Below are positions 1 through 11,459 of a stretch of 64,000 nucleotides of DNA, one piece after another. A program made the position numbers and the translations under genes. The notes under the pieces are model-generated. The model ran no database searches, had not been told where the DNA came from, and saw nothing but the letters and a program-made list of their open reading frames with translations. Every line of letters begins with the position of its first letter. Within the stretch, counting starts at the first letter, position 1. The DNA is from Ctenosaura bakeri (Eukaryota; Chordata; Lepidosauria; Squamata; Iguanidae): positions 558,001 to 622,000 of the forward strand of contig CAOLHI010000398.1 in assembly GCA_948474755.1 (NCBI GenBank). The letters are read 5' to 3'.

Positions 1-860
1 AGCCTAGTCTAATCTGTCAAGTAGAGAAATTTTACACCTAGTCCAGGTTTTGGGGATATTCTGTTATTTTTTTAACTCAAAATGCCCCCTCCCCCAATCT
101 TCTAGGGAGTATAGAGATGAATTCTGCCATGTTTTGGATCTCTGGGCTATGGAAGACGGGGCTTTTTCAAAACTGGAAGTGAGTTCCAATTCATACCATA
201 GTTTGAAAAAAAGGCTTTTCCTTAGCCAAAACAATAGCTTGCTAAGCTTGGTTTTTATCACAGTATATCCAAGTAGGTAAAGGTATTAGAAATTAGTACC
301 ATATAATGTAATATGATGACCAGAGTCAGTTACGCAGATAGATACTGCAATAATTTCTGTGTACACCCATGACTATTCAATCAAGCATAGATAAGTCACT
401 TGATTCTTCCCACAAACTGAAGACCTAATATACTGTATTGTACAGTTTGGGAGACAACTACATAACTAATAGAAGTGTGTTTTATGCCTTTGGTACCACC
501 AATGAGGAAACTCTGGAAAAATCTGATGCACAGCATTATTCATTTCTTCTGCCTCCCACGCTTTCCCTTATCTCTCCCTTATTTCCCTTTTGCCTGCTAT
601 CAACTTGGCTTGAGAAAGGGTGACTCTGCTCCTCCAGGAACATTCATGAGGGGCCAGACTCCCATTTCCCACTGTCTAAGGTGAGAAGAACAAAATGCCT
701 CTATTGAAAGTTCTGTAAAACAATAAGATGTTTGCTAGAGATTAACAACTTTAACAGCAATTCAGGTAGCTTTCTTGGGAGGGGCAAGTAGAAGTAAAGA
801 GCCATGGACCTCATGACTTGGATTTGGCCAAGACTCTCCTTTAGATACAAATGTTATATC
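1..860. other. AT-rich non-coding sequence, no gene seen
   Basis: Open frames here are short, overlap on both strands and match no family I know. No SINE head, LTR edge or splice-flanked exon is visible. It is most simply read as intronic or intergenic DNA. Confidence 0.5.
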
Positions 861-864
861 CAGT

Positions 865-1054
865 TAGAAGAAACTTGTAGTGGTTTGAGCATTGGACTAC
901 AATCCTAGAGACCAGGGTTTGATTCCTTGCTCAACCATGGAAGCCCACTGGGTGAGTTTGGGTATGTTGCACACACTCAGTCCCAAAAAACGCATGATAG
1001 GTTTGCCTTAGGGTCACTATAAGTCAGAAATGTCTTGAAGGCACACAACAACAA
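865..1054 (+). mobile_element. Sauria-type tRNA-derived SINE
   Basis: The left part is tRNA-like, with GTAGTGGTTTGAGCATTGG near 878 and a B-box-like GGTTTGATTCC. The body continues with the CCCACTGGGTGA block. The 3' end is the CTTGAAGGCACACAACAACAA tail that Sauria SINEs share with their Bov-B-type LINE partner. The same body recurs at 33603, 48589 and 50251 and, inverted, at 29229. A Pol III-transcribed, non-coding retroposon; the first bases are too decayed to fix the 5' end. Confidence 0.85.
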
Positions 1055-1153
1055 GGGTAATCATGTACAGCCAGAGTGCTCATTTCTTTTGGATGGTTAA
1101 CTGGCCAGAAAAAAAATCACCTGACTTTCTTCTAGACTTTTAAAAACAGATTA

Positions 1154-1385
1154 CAGTGAGTTCTCAGTGTCCATCAGGGTTTGGTTCTGAGATCTCCTGT
1201 GGACACCAAAATTCATGGATGCTCAACTCCCATTATATACAATGGTGTAATGAAATGGTGTCTCTCATATAAAATGGTGAACAACTCAAAGGTTTGCTTT
1301 GGGTATTTTTTTTTAAAAAAGTGTTTTAAAGCCATGGTTGACTGAGTCCATGGATACAGAGTCCATGGATATGGAGGTCTGGCTG
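1154..1385. mobile_element. Tigger/MER2-like MITE with TA target duplication
   Basis: The ends are inverted: CAGTGAGTTCTCAGTGTCCA on the left and, read in reverse complement, CAGCCAGACCTCCATATCC on the right, flanked by TA at 1152-1153 and 1386-1387. The interior (GACACCAAAATTCATGGATGC) resembles the interior of pogo/Tigger-type non-autonomous elements of vertebrates. No transposase remains. Related elements lie at 39797 and 61054. Confidence 0.65.
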
Positions 1386-1387
1386 TA

Positions 1388-2438
1388 GTGTGCAAAATCA
1401 GGTGAAGCTTTTTCTTGTATGGAAGTTGTTTTTTTTTTTACCTGTTAATCTCTGTACTTTAAGCTACTGTTAAAAACATAGGATGTGGGTTGGGTTGTCA
1501 GTTCAAGATTGTCCCAAATCATAAGGATTCCAGACCAAAATCTGAGACTTAGAAATGGCTTCTGCTGATGTCATTAAGTGTATATATTAAGTAGCAGCAA
1601 CGGTTGTTTGCTGTGTATCATTCAAACACACACAACAACACATACTCAAATAAAACACACACACACACCATAGTTTCTTGTTTGGAAATTAAGGCAGAAA
1701 AGGCTTGTTCCCAATTCAAGGAGAATTGTGGGATTATTCCTCCTCAGTTATTTAGGAAGACGTAATAACGAATATTTAATCTCACCTATTTGGGTCTATC
1801 CAGAAGGTGGATATGGAGAAGAGTGGAGGATCAGTCCTGGTGCCCCTAGAACTGAGAGACAAAGAGGAAGCTAACTAAGGAAATACATAGACTGCTGGAG
1901 ATTATTTGCAAGTTGAAGCAACAAATCAATTAATCCTTGCACCTTGTAGCAAACTGCTGCTTTAATACCTGAGCTGGAGATTTGGACATAGTCCTTTCCT
2001 CTTGCCTTAGCTGAGCTGCCTAAACCTAGAGAATTTACATTCTCATCTCCTGCCTGGAGATGGCCCATGAAGACTGGAGACTCAGGGCCAGTCCCTGAGA
2101 TCTGGCAAATGTAGATGCTGGTAATATATTCTGATGAACTTGTCCACATCATGCCCACCAATGTGTATAGGTTAAAAGAGTAAAAGTATTGTGGTGGAAT
2201 ATATTGAGGCTAGGGTGGCAACACCTTGCTCAAATACAGCTACATACTAAGAGTGTGTGGGAGCTTGTTTTTAAATAAGTGACAGCCTGAATACTAAGAT
2301 ACAATGCTAAAAATATACTCACCACATCACTGTAACTAAAATGACTTTCCATCCCTTCCTTTTTCTATAATAAATATGCACATTTTTTTTAAAAAAAAAA
2401 CATATTTCTATGCTGGTAGATGGAATAACATGAAGAGG
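1388..2438. other. Non-coding sequence with a short CA repeat, no gene seen
   Basis: The only recognisable feature is an AC-rich simple repeat at about 1625-1670. The longest open frame (1871-2161, minus) has no family signature and no splice context. Confidence 0.45.
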
Positions 2439-2617
2439 CTCTTGTTACCCTGTTTACTGGGGGTCCCGGGAGGGACACCTAAATAACCTTACAATTACAC
2501 AAGATGGGGAAATTAGTCACTACGAGAGGCAGGGTAACACAGCAGGATCTTGTAACCCAGTGTTTACGGGGTCAGGCCAAGACAAGAAGCAAACCGTGTT
2601 GGAAATAATGAATGATC

Positions 2618-2623
2618 TTTATT
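2618..2623 (-). promoter_or_regulatory. LTR polyadenylation signal AATAAA
   Basis: TTTATT on the plus strand reads AATAAA on the minus strand. It lies downstream of the LTR TATA box, marking the R region of the solo LTR. Confidence 0.55.
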
Positions 2624-2885
2624 AAATACAGGCACACAATGTAAGCAACACGCGCACACAGATAACTAAGGAAAATAAAGATGTGAGTATGATAGCGGGA
2701 TTTTCAGAGGGATAGTAGATTCAGGTGATACAAAACCTGTTCCTGAAACCTGGAAGGAAGATAGGAGCGATGCTGGTGTTCGAGGTGGCTCAGCACATGG
2801 AGCCGAGGGGAAGCTCACCAAGCAAAGCAGCAGCAAGGCGATCTGGCACTTGGGAGCGATCTGAGGAAGGTCTCAGAATCAGGGG

Positions 2886-2894
2886 TTTTTATAG
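2886..2894 (-). promoter_or_regulatory. LTR TATA box
   Basis: GGTTTTTATAG on the plus strand gives CTATAAAAACC on the minus strand, placed about 440 nt from the LTR's 5' edge at 3331. This is a normal position for a U3 promoter. Confidence 0.5.
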
Positions 2895-3335
2895 GGAGAA
2901 ACGTAACTGCAGGCTATTTCGTACTTGGGGAAAACAATGAGTTTCGGGCACGAGACAAAGCTTTGGAAAGGTCAAAATTTAGCATGATTAAGTCTGAATT
3001 GACAAAGAGGTAGACAGTATGCAAATACTCAGTGCTTGGCCTTTGAGTATTCAGCTTGCCAAGTTGCCTGCTCGGGGCAGGGAGTCCTTTGTAAACAGTG
3101 TGCATACATAATGAGGGTGTTTGCAGAGAGGTCTCCTAAAGCGAGGATCTGGCTATTTCTGGCCTGCCTGTATTGTCTTGGGATATTGCGGTGTTTGATG
3201 GCCGAGCCTAGTTCTGTGCTTGTCCGGGGGCCTCACAAACACGTGGAGAGGGGTGGTGGAAGAGAGCCAAATTATTGATATCAAAATGATATCTTTATGC
3301 TATCTCCAAGGAGGCCTAACCTGCAGTAACACTCT

Positions 3336-6300
3336 ATTCTATTTTCCTTTTGTGGTACATTCAGCCAATGTGTTTGTGAAGGAATTAATATAGTGTGACA
3401 TGATTATTAGGTAGGTAAAATCATGTTAACTGAACAATAGACTGTTGGAGAGTTGAAGTCTGCAGGTATATTTTTGGCTCATGAGTATCTTTCAGTCCTG
3501 TAGATTTCGACATAACATAAACAGCTTTGTGAGCCTCAAGAATATTAATTTTCTCTGGACACACATTTTATTCTTTATGTGATAAGAATGCAAAGTTTCT
3601 GCCAACAATGGACTGTGATCTGTACATAGACTTTGGATTATTTCCCTGGCTTTGGTTATATATATATCCTCTGAAATCATCTGTCCATAGATTATGTAGC
3701 ACTGAAGTGACCTATGGCAGTCTTATATTCCCAGTAAGAACTGGATGTTTTTTCTTTTTGTTTGCTTTTGTTTGTAGAGCTGTGCACTATCACAGTGATA
3801 ATTTTTGCCAGACGCTGTTGGCAATAATTATAATAATAGAATTAATATCACTACTACTGCTGCTATTATTATTATTAATTTCTTTTGAAGGTACTTGATT
3901 TGGTTTAGGCATTAACCTTCAGATTTGAGAAACGTATACAGAGAACATGTTATCTGCATGTGTGTTATTCTGAAAGAGGGAACACAGGCTCCCTCCATCA
4001 CAGTAGATGAAAACAATTGAACGTAGCTAAAGAGGCATCAGAATCTGATGTATTATTGTCTTGTTTCACCTATGCTTTGAAAAGAGAAAAGAGTCCTGTG
4101 GAACCATGATCAAAAATGGATTCTAACTGAAACATATGCATCTGTTTGTAATGATCATAAAAGTGATGCCAGTAACAAGCACAAGTAGTAGCAGTAGCAG
4201 TAGTAGTAGAAGAAGAAGTAAAGATTTAAAAGCACAAAAATGGCATCTGATATTACCTTAGAACAATTATTTAATGCTAGAGTTGCCAGATCAGTACCAT
4301 TCCAAGCCCCGAGATACAAAAAACTAAAACATGAGACAAAGACATGGCCCCTGATGGTACATTGCATGATGTACTGATACTAATCATAAACCATATATTA
4401 TCTTTTGGAAAAAAAGATAAAAAGAAACTATATTTAAAAGATTGTAGAATCATATGTTAACAGTATCTCTTTCTATCACAATGTGACAGAAGACTGCTTT
4501 ACACATCAAACTGCCCATCACTGAATGGGTCTTCTGCATTCTCACTATGTGATGTTTCCCAAAATAATTTTACACTGGCAATCAATTTGTTTTCAGTGCA
4601 GGCATTCAAATTATGCTTAGGCATAATATTGCACTGAATTCCAAATGTTCTCAAAATCAGATGTATACTGTGGAAATAAGATGAAGTTTATGTTGGTAAG
4701 AAGTTGTTCTACTTCTTGGCTACTACCCTTGGTCACAGGATTGAAACTACAGTATATTTTTTAGGTACAGCCAGTTAGGATTCAGCAGGCTGAGCATCAT
4801 AATCATCATCATAATCTGAAAAATAAAGAACAAAAAATGAACAAAGTCCTTTTAATAGCTTCCATACTAGCAGCTCTGTCAGAACCAATGTGTCCTATTC
4901 AGATGGCCTTTCTGTCGATGTTACCATATTTATGTTACCCTGTCTGTTCTGCTAGTTCCTCTTGGTTCCCTATGAAACTACCAGTAATTACTCCTCTTTC
5001 TTCCCCACCAGCTTATGAGTTGGTGGCAGGAAACAGGCCCCTTCTAGAGTTATTCTGGGAAGATGGAAATAGAGGGAATGGCTCAAATTCTTCTAGAAGG
5101 AACTTCACTGTGTAGCATGCGTGCCCAATTACATGTTACAAAAAATGAGGGATATCATGTCATGACACATATTAGCCTGAATATGCTGCTGTCCCTGCTG
5201 AGTGCTCATAAAACACTTGTTTCCTACTCCCTTAACATTTCTAGAGTCCCTTTTGGTGGTTGTTTGAGATGGCCCTTGGCTTGTTGGGCCTGGCCTTGAG
5301 CCCCAAAGTTTCAGCGTTAATAGAGCCACAACTCAGTATATGAGAAGTCTCCTGAAACTCTTACTCTTTTTTATTTCAATGAAGAACGTATATCTCTATT
5401 CACAGAAGTAGAGTCAGGAGAGAAATTCCACTTGTACATCATCAGCAGAGAAGAGCAAGGTGGGAACTGAACTATAGCAACTTAATTTTCTTTATAGTCT
5501 ACTTAAGCAGAAATGTAGTTTTAGTGTTAAGTGATGGCTTGTTTTCTGTGTTTATGAACACAGTTTATATCTTAAACCACAGTTCAATGACATAAGCAAA
5601 CAGTGACTTCCCTGTGAGCCCATCTTCTGTTCGGCATTTTGGAGTGGGATTAAAAATACAGAGTTAGGTAGCGATGGAAGAACTTATCAAAAAATGGGAA
5701 AAAAAGATGGGACAGTTAGATTACCATATTTTTATAAGGTGGAAAAAGGATCTTTAAAAAAACTTTGACATTTAATCAGCCTCACCAGTGTTCATAGCAG
5801 TGATGAGATGTCTGTAGATCTTCTGCTAGTATCCTTTTTGGGTGAGGAATTGGAATGACACAATCACATGGACTTTCTTGTCTGGGAAATGCACTGCTTT
5901 AGAGAGCAGTCTTCACTGCCAACACAGCAAAAAATATTTTTTAAAAATTAAAGGGAAATAATTTTCAAAGAATTCTTAACCAATTGATAAAAATAACGTA
6001 AATTAGTCTCTCTAAACAATTTGATGAAAGTGGCAAAAATCTTCCTCTTTTGCAAAAGATGAATGTCTTTTTCTGTATAGATTACCTCAAAGATGATGCT
6101 TTTTCGTGGGTTCAGTTCCTGCTTTCAGTTATGACTCATCAAGTCCTGAACTGGCAAGTGTAAACAAGTCCTTGGTTTCTTATGATTGTTATAGTTACAT
6201 TATGACTATACATCTGCTTCTTAATTAATTTCTTCTGTATCTTCTAAAATTATTGTTTAAGAGGTTATACAGCATTCATAAACATATTATTTGAAAGCCA

Positions 6301-6833
6301 ATTATTTCTTGCTGAAAACTGCTCAACAAACAAAGTTTTCAGTTCACTGTTAGGCTCAATGGCTTTTAGTAGGTAGAAGTGAATTCATTGTGGTTGATGA
6401 GTGACAGGTTTTAAAGTACCGTTACAAATTGCCAAGATACAAAACAATAATCTGCATAGGTATGTCATACATCACAATCTAAAGATCTGTGTCTGATGTG
6501 ACTTTTCCTTTCCCTACCCAATGTCTGCATTTGACACTATAGGAGGGGCTAAGAATCAATGATTTCAACTTTAATTAAAATCAGGAAGACTTTCCTTCTG
6601 CCAACAGGATATTCAGGAGGAAAATAATTAAATGAGCTATTGTGGCAAATGCAATATTGATTTCTTACCGAGAACAGTTTCTTGAAGATTGTGATGAGCA
6701 TTGATAATTGATAAGTTTCCTCTTGCTCTGTTTCCTCTTCTCTAACCACCAGAGACCAAAGCATTATTTTCATCTGCAACTGGAGAACAGCGGTGCTTCT
6801 GATACAGATGATACATTTTATTAAACAATGTAA
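3336..6833. other. Long non-coding stretch with triplet-repeat patches
   Basis: I see no gene. Two triplet-rich patches of opposite strand sense occur: ACTACTACTGCTGCTATTATT near 3848-3880 and AGTAGTAGCAGTAGCAGTAG near 4180-4220. Other open frames are short and shadowed. Base composition is uniformly AT-rich. Confidence 0.45.
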
Positions 6834-7069
6834 ACAGTAACTCTTCAAATACAAGTCTTAGGTTATAGTGTAATGTTTGGAATTGAAAATGTGTATTACA
6901 TCTGATCATGTACTATAATTTATTCTCCTCACGAACTAGTATGTTAATTCTTATGAATAGTGTATATGTGTGTGTGTTTATACAAACACACACACAGAGA
7001 GATGTAATACGCATTTTCAATTCCAAAGAGCACACCGTAACCTAAGGCTTGCATTTGAAGAGTTACTGT
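6834..7069. repeat. Imperfect inverted repeat, about 70-bp arms
   Basis: The left arm 6834-6902 and the right arm 7001-7069 are reverse complements with a few differences. For example GGAATTGAAAATGTGTATTAC on the left pairs with GTAATACGCATTTTCAATTCC on the right, and CAGTAACTCTTCAAAT pairs with ATTTGAAGAGTTACTG. The spacer of about 100 bp holds a second, smaller palindrome (GTGTGTGTTTATACAAACACACAC, about 6968-6993). It may be a MITE or a local inverted duplication; no target duplication was found. Confidence 0.75.
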
Positions 7070-7125
7070 ATGTATGTATGTATATGTATGTATCTGTGTA
7101 CGTCTATATATATATATAGGTTATA
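7070..7125. repeat. TATG/TA simple repeat
   Basis: TATGTATGTATGTATATG followed by TATATATATATA directly abuts the right arm of the inverted repeat. Confidence 0.8.
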
Positions 7126-7636
7126 AATTCACCATTTATAATGGTACTGGCTGTTCTTGCTTCTCATGCTTTCTTTATTCTGGCTTCCCATGCTTTATTT
7201 ATTTACAGTATTTTTATACCACTTTTCCATACCAGCAGGTGGCTGAGCCAGCTATCAGGCTGTGTGTGTTCTGTTTTCTATCTGTATCATCACCAACAGT
7301 TTGCTGGACAGACTTTTCTTTACAGTCCTCTTCTTTAAAGTTTTTACTGGCATTGACATTCTGTAAATGATCTTCTCTTCGTGATATGTTTTTAAGAGGA
7401 GACTGTGCATCTGTGAAGTTCACAGCCATGGACTTCCATCTTTTCCTGTGTCCAGTCAGTAGCTCAAACTTAGATGTTAAGGGGAACAGGAATAGAAAGA
7501 ATATTTGAATTTTTTTAAAAAAAATGAAAAAAGCACTTGGCGGATGTTTGGAAGCTCTAATGAGAAGAATTCCAGCCAAATCCTTGGCCTAAACCCTGAA
7601 AAGAAATTTCTCTTCCTTTCTTCACCATTACACCAA

Positions 7637-8214
7637 GGCCCTTTTCGCACTGAGGCGTCTTGCGCGAGCGGGGGAGGGCGGCTCGCGCGAGAAGCCTTCT
7701 CCGGGAGGCTGCCGCTTCCCCCTCCTTCCTTCCGCAGGTGAAGGAACGAGCGGGGAAGCGGCAGCCTCTCGGAGGAGGTGGCGGCTTGCGCATCCGCCCC
7801 CGCGTGAAGCAGAAGGCTCGTGCATCCGCCCCCCCGCGAAGCAGGAGGCTCGCGCGTCCGCCCCCCGTGAAGCAGGAGGCTGTTGCATCCACCCCCCTCG
7901 CGAAGCAGGAGGCTGTCGCGTCCGTCGCGCTAGCGCCCCACCCTGCCCCTTCCTTCCGCTGGGGCGGAGGGAAGGAAGCACGACCCGGCCGCCTCCCCGA
8001 CGCTCCGCACAGGAGGTAAGTGCACGTGGGCGCTAGGAGTGTTACGTGAGCACGGGTGATTTTCGCTTCGAGGCGAAAATCAAAAAACCTGCGATCACGC
8101 CGCTGCAGCCCCGTGAGCGCGGTGGAAATGGGAGTGCGTTGTGCAGAGCGATGCTCCCACTCCCGCGAGGCTCACGGGGCTGTCGCGCGACAGAAAACCC
8201 GTGCGAAAAGGGCC
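7637..8214. mobile_element. GGCC-terminal MITE, family 2 copy a (expanded, CpG-rich)
   Basis: It starts GGCCCTTTTCGCAC and ends GTGCGAAAAGGGCC, and is flanked by a perfect 3-bp duplication CAA (7634-7636 and 8215-8217). At 578 bp it is longer than its relatives at 13927, 21418 and 63235 (403-432 bp) because of an internal minisatellite. Its 3' part keeps family features: an AGGTAAGTGCACGTG block and a short hairpin (GATTTTCGCTTCGAGGCGAAAATC). The open frames through it on both strands are by-products of GC-rich repeats. Three-base duplications suggest a PIF/Harbinger-like transposase, but none is present. Confidence 0.8.
7787..7930. repeat. Minisatellite, about 4.5 units of 31-33 bp
   Basis: Units read roughly GAAGCAGGAGGCTCGCGCGT followed by CCGCCCCCC, repeated with small changes. 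The array sits wholly inside the MITE and accounts for its extra length. Very high CpG density. Confidence 0.8.
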
Positions 8215-8249
8215 CAAGAAGTATGTGTATGGATAGAGATAGAGAGGCA

Positions 8250-8293
8250 GATGGATGGATGGATGGATGGATGGATGGATGGATGGATGGATG
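8250..8293. repeat. GATG tetranucleotide repeat
   Basis: About eleven near-perfect units of ATGG/GATG just outside the preceding MITE, leading into a purine-rich tract. Confidence 0.95.
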
Positions 8294-8800
8294 CAGGAAG
8301 AGTGAGGACATGGAGAGCCTGACTTGAGGCTGAAGGAGTGACAATGGCACATAAAGAGCATGCCAACAATAGGTGCTCAGAAGAAGGCTGCAGCTGGGAG
8401 GAGGGAGTAGCCAAGACAGGTGAAGGCTAGATAGAAATTTAAAGAAGGGAGAAGTGATGCAGAGGTGAAGTAAGAGAGGGATGTGAAGACAAATTAATGA
8501 AAAGGCAAGAAGGGAAGAGTACAAGAAGTGTGGGAGAAGGATGCAAGAGACAGTGAAAGAAAGGCCTGTGGGGAGTCAAGAAGAGAAAGTGGGATAACTG
8601 GATGGGAATGGAGCAACTGGAAGAAAGGCAAGAGGAGTGGCAAGGAAAATAACAGGAGGACATAGGGCTGTAGTAGTGGAGCAGTAGAGATAATCCAGGA
8701 GGGCAATGGTAGAAGGACCAGAGAGGAGCAAGGGGAGGAGGCACAGTTGGCTTTGACAGTGAAGTGAGCAGTAGTAGTGGTGGATAAGTCCTAAACTATG
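8294..8800. other. Purine-rich strand-asymmetric tract
   Basis: About 500 bp in which the plus strand is mostly A and G (GGGAGAAG, AAGAGAAAG, GGAGGACATAGGG and similar). The minus-strand frames rich in Ser, Leu, Pro and His are by-products. No gene or known repeat family recognised. Confidence 0.5.
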
Positions 8801-9340
8801 AGACAATATGTATGATTTTCAAAGACATTGTCATGGGTAGGTGGAGACTTCTTTTTTAAGTTGTTTTTCCCCACAAGAATGAAATTACACAGAGATTACC
8901 TTGCTAAATGAGAATATGTATTCCTTTGGTTAACACATATCACAACAGGTTTTCCTCAAACTTCAGCAGTCATGCCAGCTCATGTTTACTTTTGAGTGCA
9001 CGCTAAATGCAAGTTATATAGTTGAGGGCAATGGCTACATCAAAGAAATGTTTAATATCACTGTAGGGAGCACTTAAATATGTGCAAAATATATTGTGTA
9101 ATTTGATCCTGCATCGTCCTCTGTTTGAACCTTTTTAGCCTTTTTTGGGAAAAATATACGTACTTGAAGACAGATACTTTTCTGAGGCAAGTTTGTGCTG
9201 TGTTTTTGCACACATATGAAATATATCTATGCTTCCATGCACACTTTAAAGCTGTGTGAATACATCAGGCATCCCTGCAGTTGTCTGGCAATGCCCAGTT
9301 TCAAGAATTAAATTTGCCTCCAGTCTGCATCTGGAACAAG
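8801..9340. other. Non-coding sequence, nothing recognised
   Basis: No open frame of note, repeat head or LTR edge was seen. Confidence 0.4.
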
Positions 9341-9465
9341 GGTTCTTAAACTTTGGTCCTCCAAATATTTTGGACTTCAGCTTCCAGAAACCTCAGCCAG
9401 TTTGGCCAAAGATCTGGGATTACATAAGGTGAATACAAAGCATCTGAAGACCAGAGAGGTTTGTA
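9341..9465. mobile_element. hAT-like short repeat fragment
   Basis: GGTTCTTAAACTTTGGTCCT followed by CCAAATATTTTGGACTTCAG is the conserved left half of a very common sauropsid repeat whose ends read CAGTGGTTCTCAAAC in better copies. The right half is only weakly retained. A related copy lies at 31556. The hAT assignment rests on resemblance of the terminus to Charlie-type elements. Confidence 0.45.
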
Positions 9466-11456
9466 ATTCTTAATCTAAGAGCCTGAGATTTAGGATTTCC
9501 TTTGGCACATTCTAAATGCTATAAACTCAGCATAGATTAAAGTGTGTTGTTGAGCTGTTAAATGGAGCTGGTAGAAGCACATATTGCTGCTTCTCCTTCC
9601 TAAGGCCATTCCTTAAGTTCCCCACAAAAGTTACAGAGCCTATTCCATGTAGCAATGTTTTATTGGACCCTCTGTGTAGCATTTACAGGATATTGGAAGA
9701 GTGCCCTAGTAAGGCCACTTCCACCAGCCCTATTGCCAATATTAGAGTTCTTCAGAGAACTTGACATGCCAGGAACTTGAATAATAGGGAAAATTCCAAT
9801 TCCATGGGACAATCTTACTATCTTTCCTCCCTGCTGCATTCTTATATCTTCTTCAACAGGTTTCTAACTCTCTGAAGCAGATTTTAAATGCAGGGGACAG
9901 GACTAATTGCCCCATTCCACTGATCAAAATAGTTTTGTGCGTGGAAGGACCTAACTCTCCAAAGAAGCAATGGCCTTGTGGTACCAGCTGAATTGGCAGG
10001 GAATTGGATTTTAGATCTGACACATATTTATTCAGAATTATTTTCAGGCATGCTGAACTTTTTCATTACGGTGCACACTCCACTAATCCTTGTCCTCTGT
10101 TTTCCACTCCCAGTTTTTACATTCTCCCCCTATATATTCCCTCAGACTATGTAGAGAAGTGAAGTCAAATAAAGAAAAGGGGGAAAAAGGGAAAGTGTGT
10201 GCATGTATAGTTTAAAATCAGCTATGTCCCTTTGGATCCGTTGTGGTGCTGCAGGAGTTCATGTCATGTACTTCAAGGTAATAATCCTACATTAGCTGAC
10301 ATTTACTTTCGTTTTGTAATATGGTGGTCTATGTTTTTCCATGGGCAGATCAGATCGATAAATTGTGTGCAGTTGTATATACTGAAGGAATCATTAACTT
10401 TCCAGTTCTGCGGAATAGCTAACAGACTGTGTAGACTCAGTGTGTAGCAGTTTAGTGCAAACAGGAAAACCTAAAGTATGAGTCTTAAGGCTATTTAAAA
10501 TGATAGTCATTTAAAGTAATGGACTTGAAGGCACACAACAACAACAACTACTACTACAATGTTGTTAATGATTTAGTCATATGAATACAGCACCTTTGTT
10601 GAACCTTGTGATTTCTTTTAGATTAATTTACAAAGTATTTAATTATAGTAGCAGAAAGAGTCTCTCCCCTGCTCCCCCGCCCCCAAGTTTATTGTAAGAT
10701 CCAGTAGGATCCTGTACTATTTATTTGCTACCTTTTTGTCCCTGCTTTTTCCCCAAGGATATTGTGGTAGTTCACATGGACTTATCTTTTCACACAGCAA
10801 TCCTGTGAGGTAGGCTCGACTGAAAGATAGTGACTAGTTCAAGGTTTATTGACTCTGAACGTGCCACAACAGCTTACTGTGTGATTCGGAAATACAGTCT
10901 GTTCTGCTGCAACACTTACAATTCTACAGTAGCTGAGAAATTCATTTGGAAAGCAAATACAGTCAAGAATCACAGAAGAATGCAGTTTACTGTGAATGAG
11001 TATTTATAGAAAGATGAAGGCTGATATATTTATCCTAAAAAAAGACTGGATACACCAGGGTATGACCTTTTCTTTCTGCAGAGATGGCAACACACACCAG
11101 AAAGTCACAAGCTTGTACTGAGCAGGCAGTATTAGAGAATGGCTTTAGTCCAGCAACTCAGGGTGCCTTTGCACGTTATACTAATTCAGCAGGACAGGAA
11201 GTACCTTTGAGCTGTGCTTCCTCTTTTCATGTTCACAGTGTAATTCACAGTGCTCTCAGTTCTAGCAAACTTTGCAGGAGCAAGAAATGTGTTGATTATG
11301 GACATCTCATGTATCCCCATCCCCTATGTTCTCCTTCTCCTTCCCCTCTTTCTTCTTCTCCTTCTGAATAATTCTGGAAGAATGATAAGAAGAAGTGGAA
11401 TTCATTTGACATTCCCTCTTCCCTTCTCACTTTATCACATGGAAAACTACTACCGC
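9466..11456. other. Non-coding stretch with one SINE tail, no gene seen
   Basis: Apart from the Sauria SINE tail at 10521-10560 and a pyrimidine-rich patch at 11320-11360, I see nothing assignable. Short open frames at 10232 and 11084 have no family signature. Confidence 0.4.
10521..10560 (+). mobile_element. Sauria SINE 3' tail fragment
   Basis: GGACTTGAAGGCACACAACAACAACAAC is the terminal part of a Sauria SINE, followed by a short ACT repeat. The tRNA head is absent, so this is a severely 5'-truncated copy. Confidence 0.7.
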
Positions 11457-11459
11457 TAA

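Larger units (their letters stand above)
2443..3331 (-). mobile_element. Solo LTR of a retroviral-type element, minus strand
   Basis: An 889-bp unit begins TGTTACCC and ends CAGTAACA, so it has the TG..CA inverted termini of an LTR. CTCT occurs immediately on both sides (2439-2442 and 3332-3335), as expected of a 4-bp target duplication. On the minus strand there is a TATA box (CTATAAAAAC, about 2886-2894) and about 270 nt downstream an AATAAA signal (2618-2623), in the order U3-R-U5. No internal region or second LTR follows, so this is a solo LTR left by recombination. A 4-bp duplication is typical of ERV1-type elements, but class is inferred only. Confidence 0.75.

Noticed and set aside
878..930. 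tRNA gene
   Set aside because: The tRNA-like head belongs to a Sauria SINE, and the cloverleaf is incomplete. The same applies at 33603, 48589 and 50251.
7557..8019. Overlapping 110-120-codon frames on both strands
   Set aside because: They are products of the 31-33-bp minisatellite in the MITE; no domain, and both strands are equally open.
7640..8210. CpG-island promoter
   Set aside because: The CpG-rich block has exact MITE ends and target duplication, which explains it without a gene start; no exon follows.
8042..8806. Several minus-strand Ser/Leu/His-rich frames
   Set aside because: They come from the GATG repeat (HPSI runs) and the purine-rich tract.
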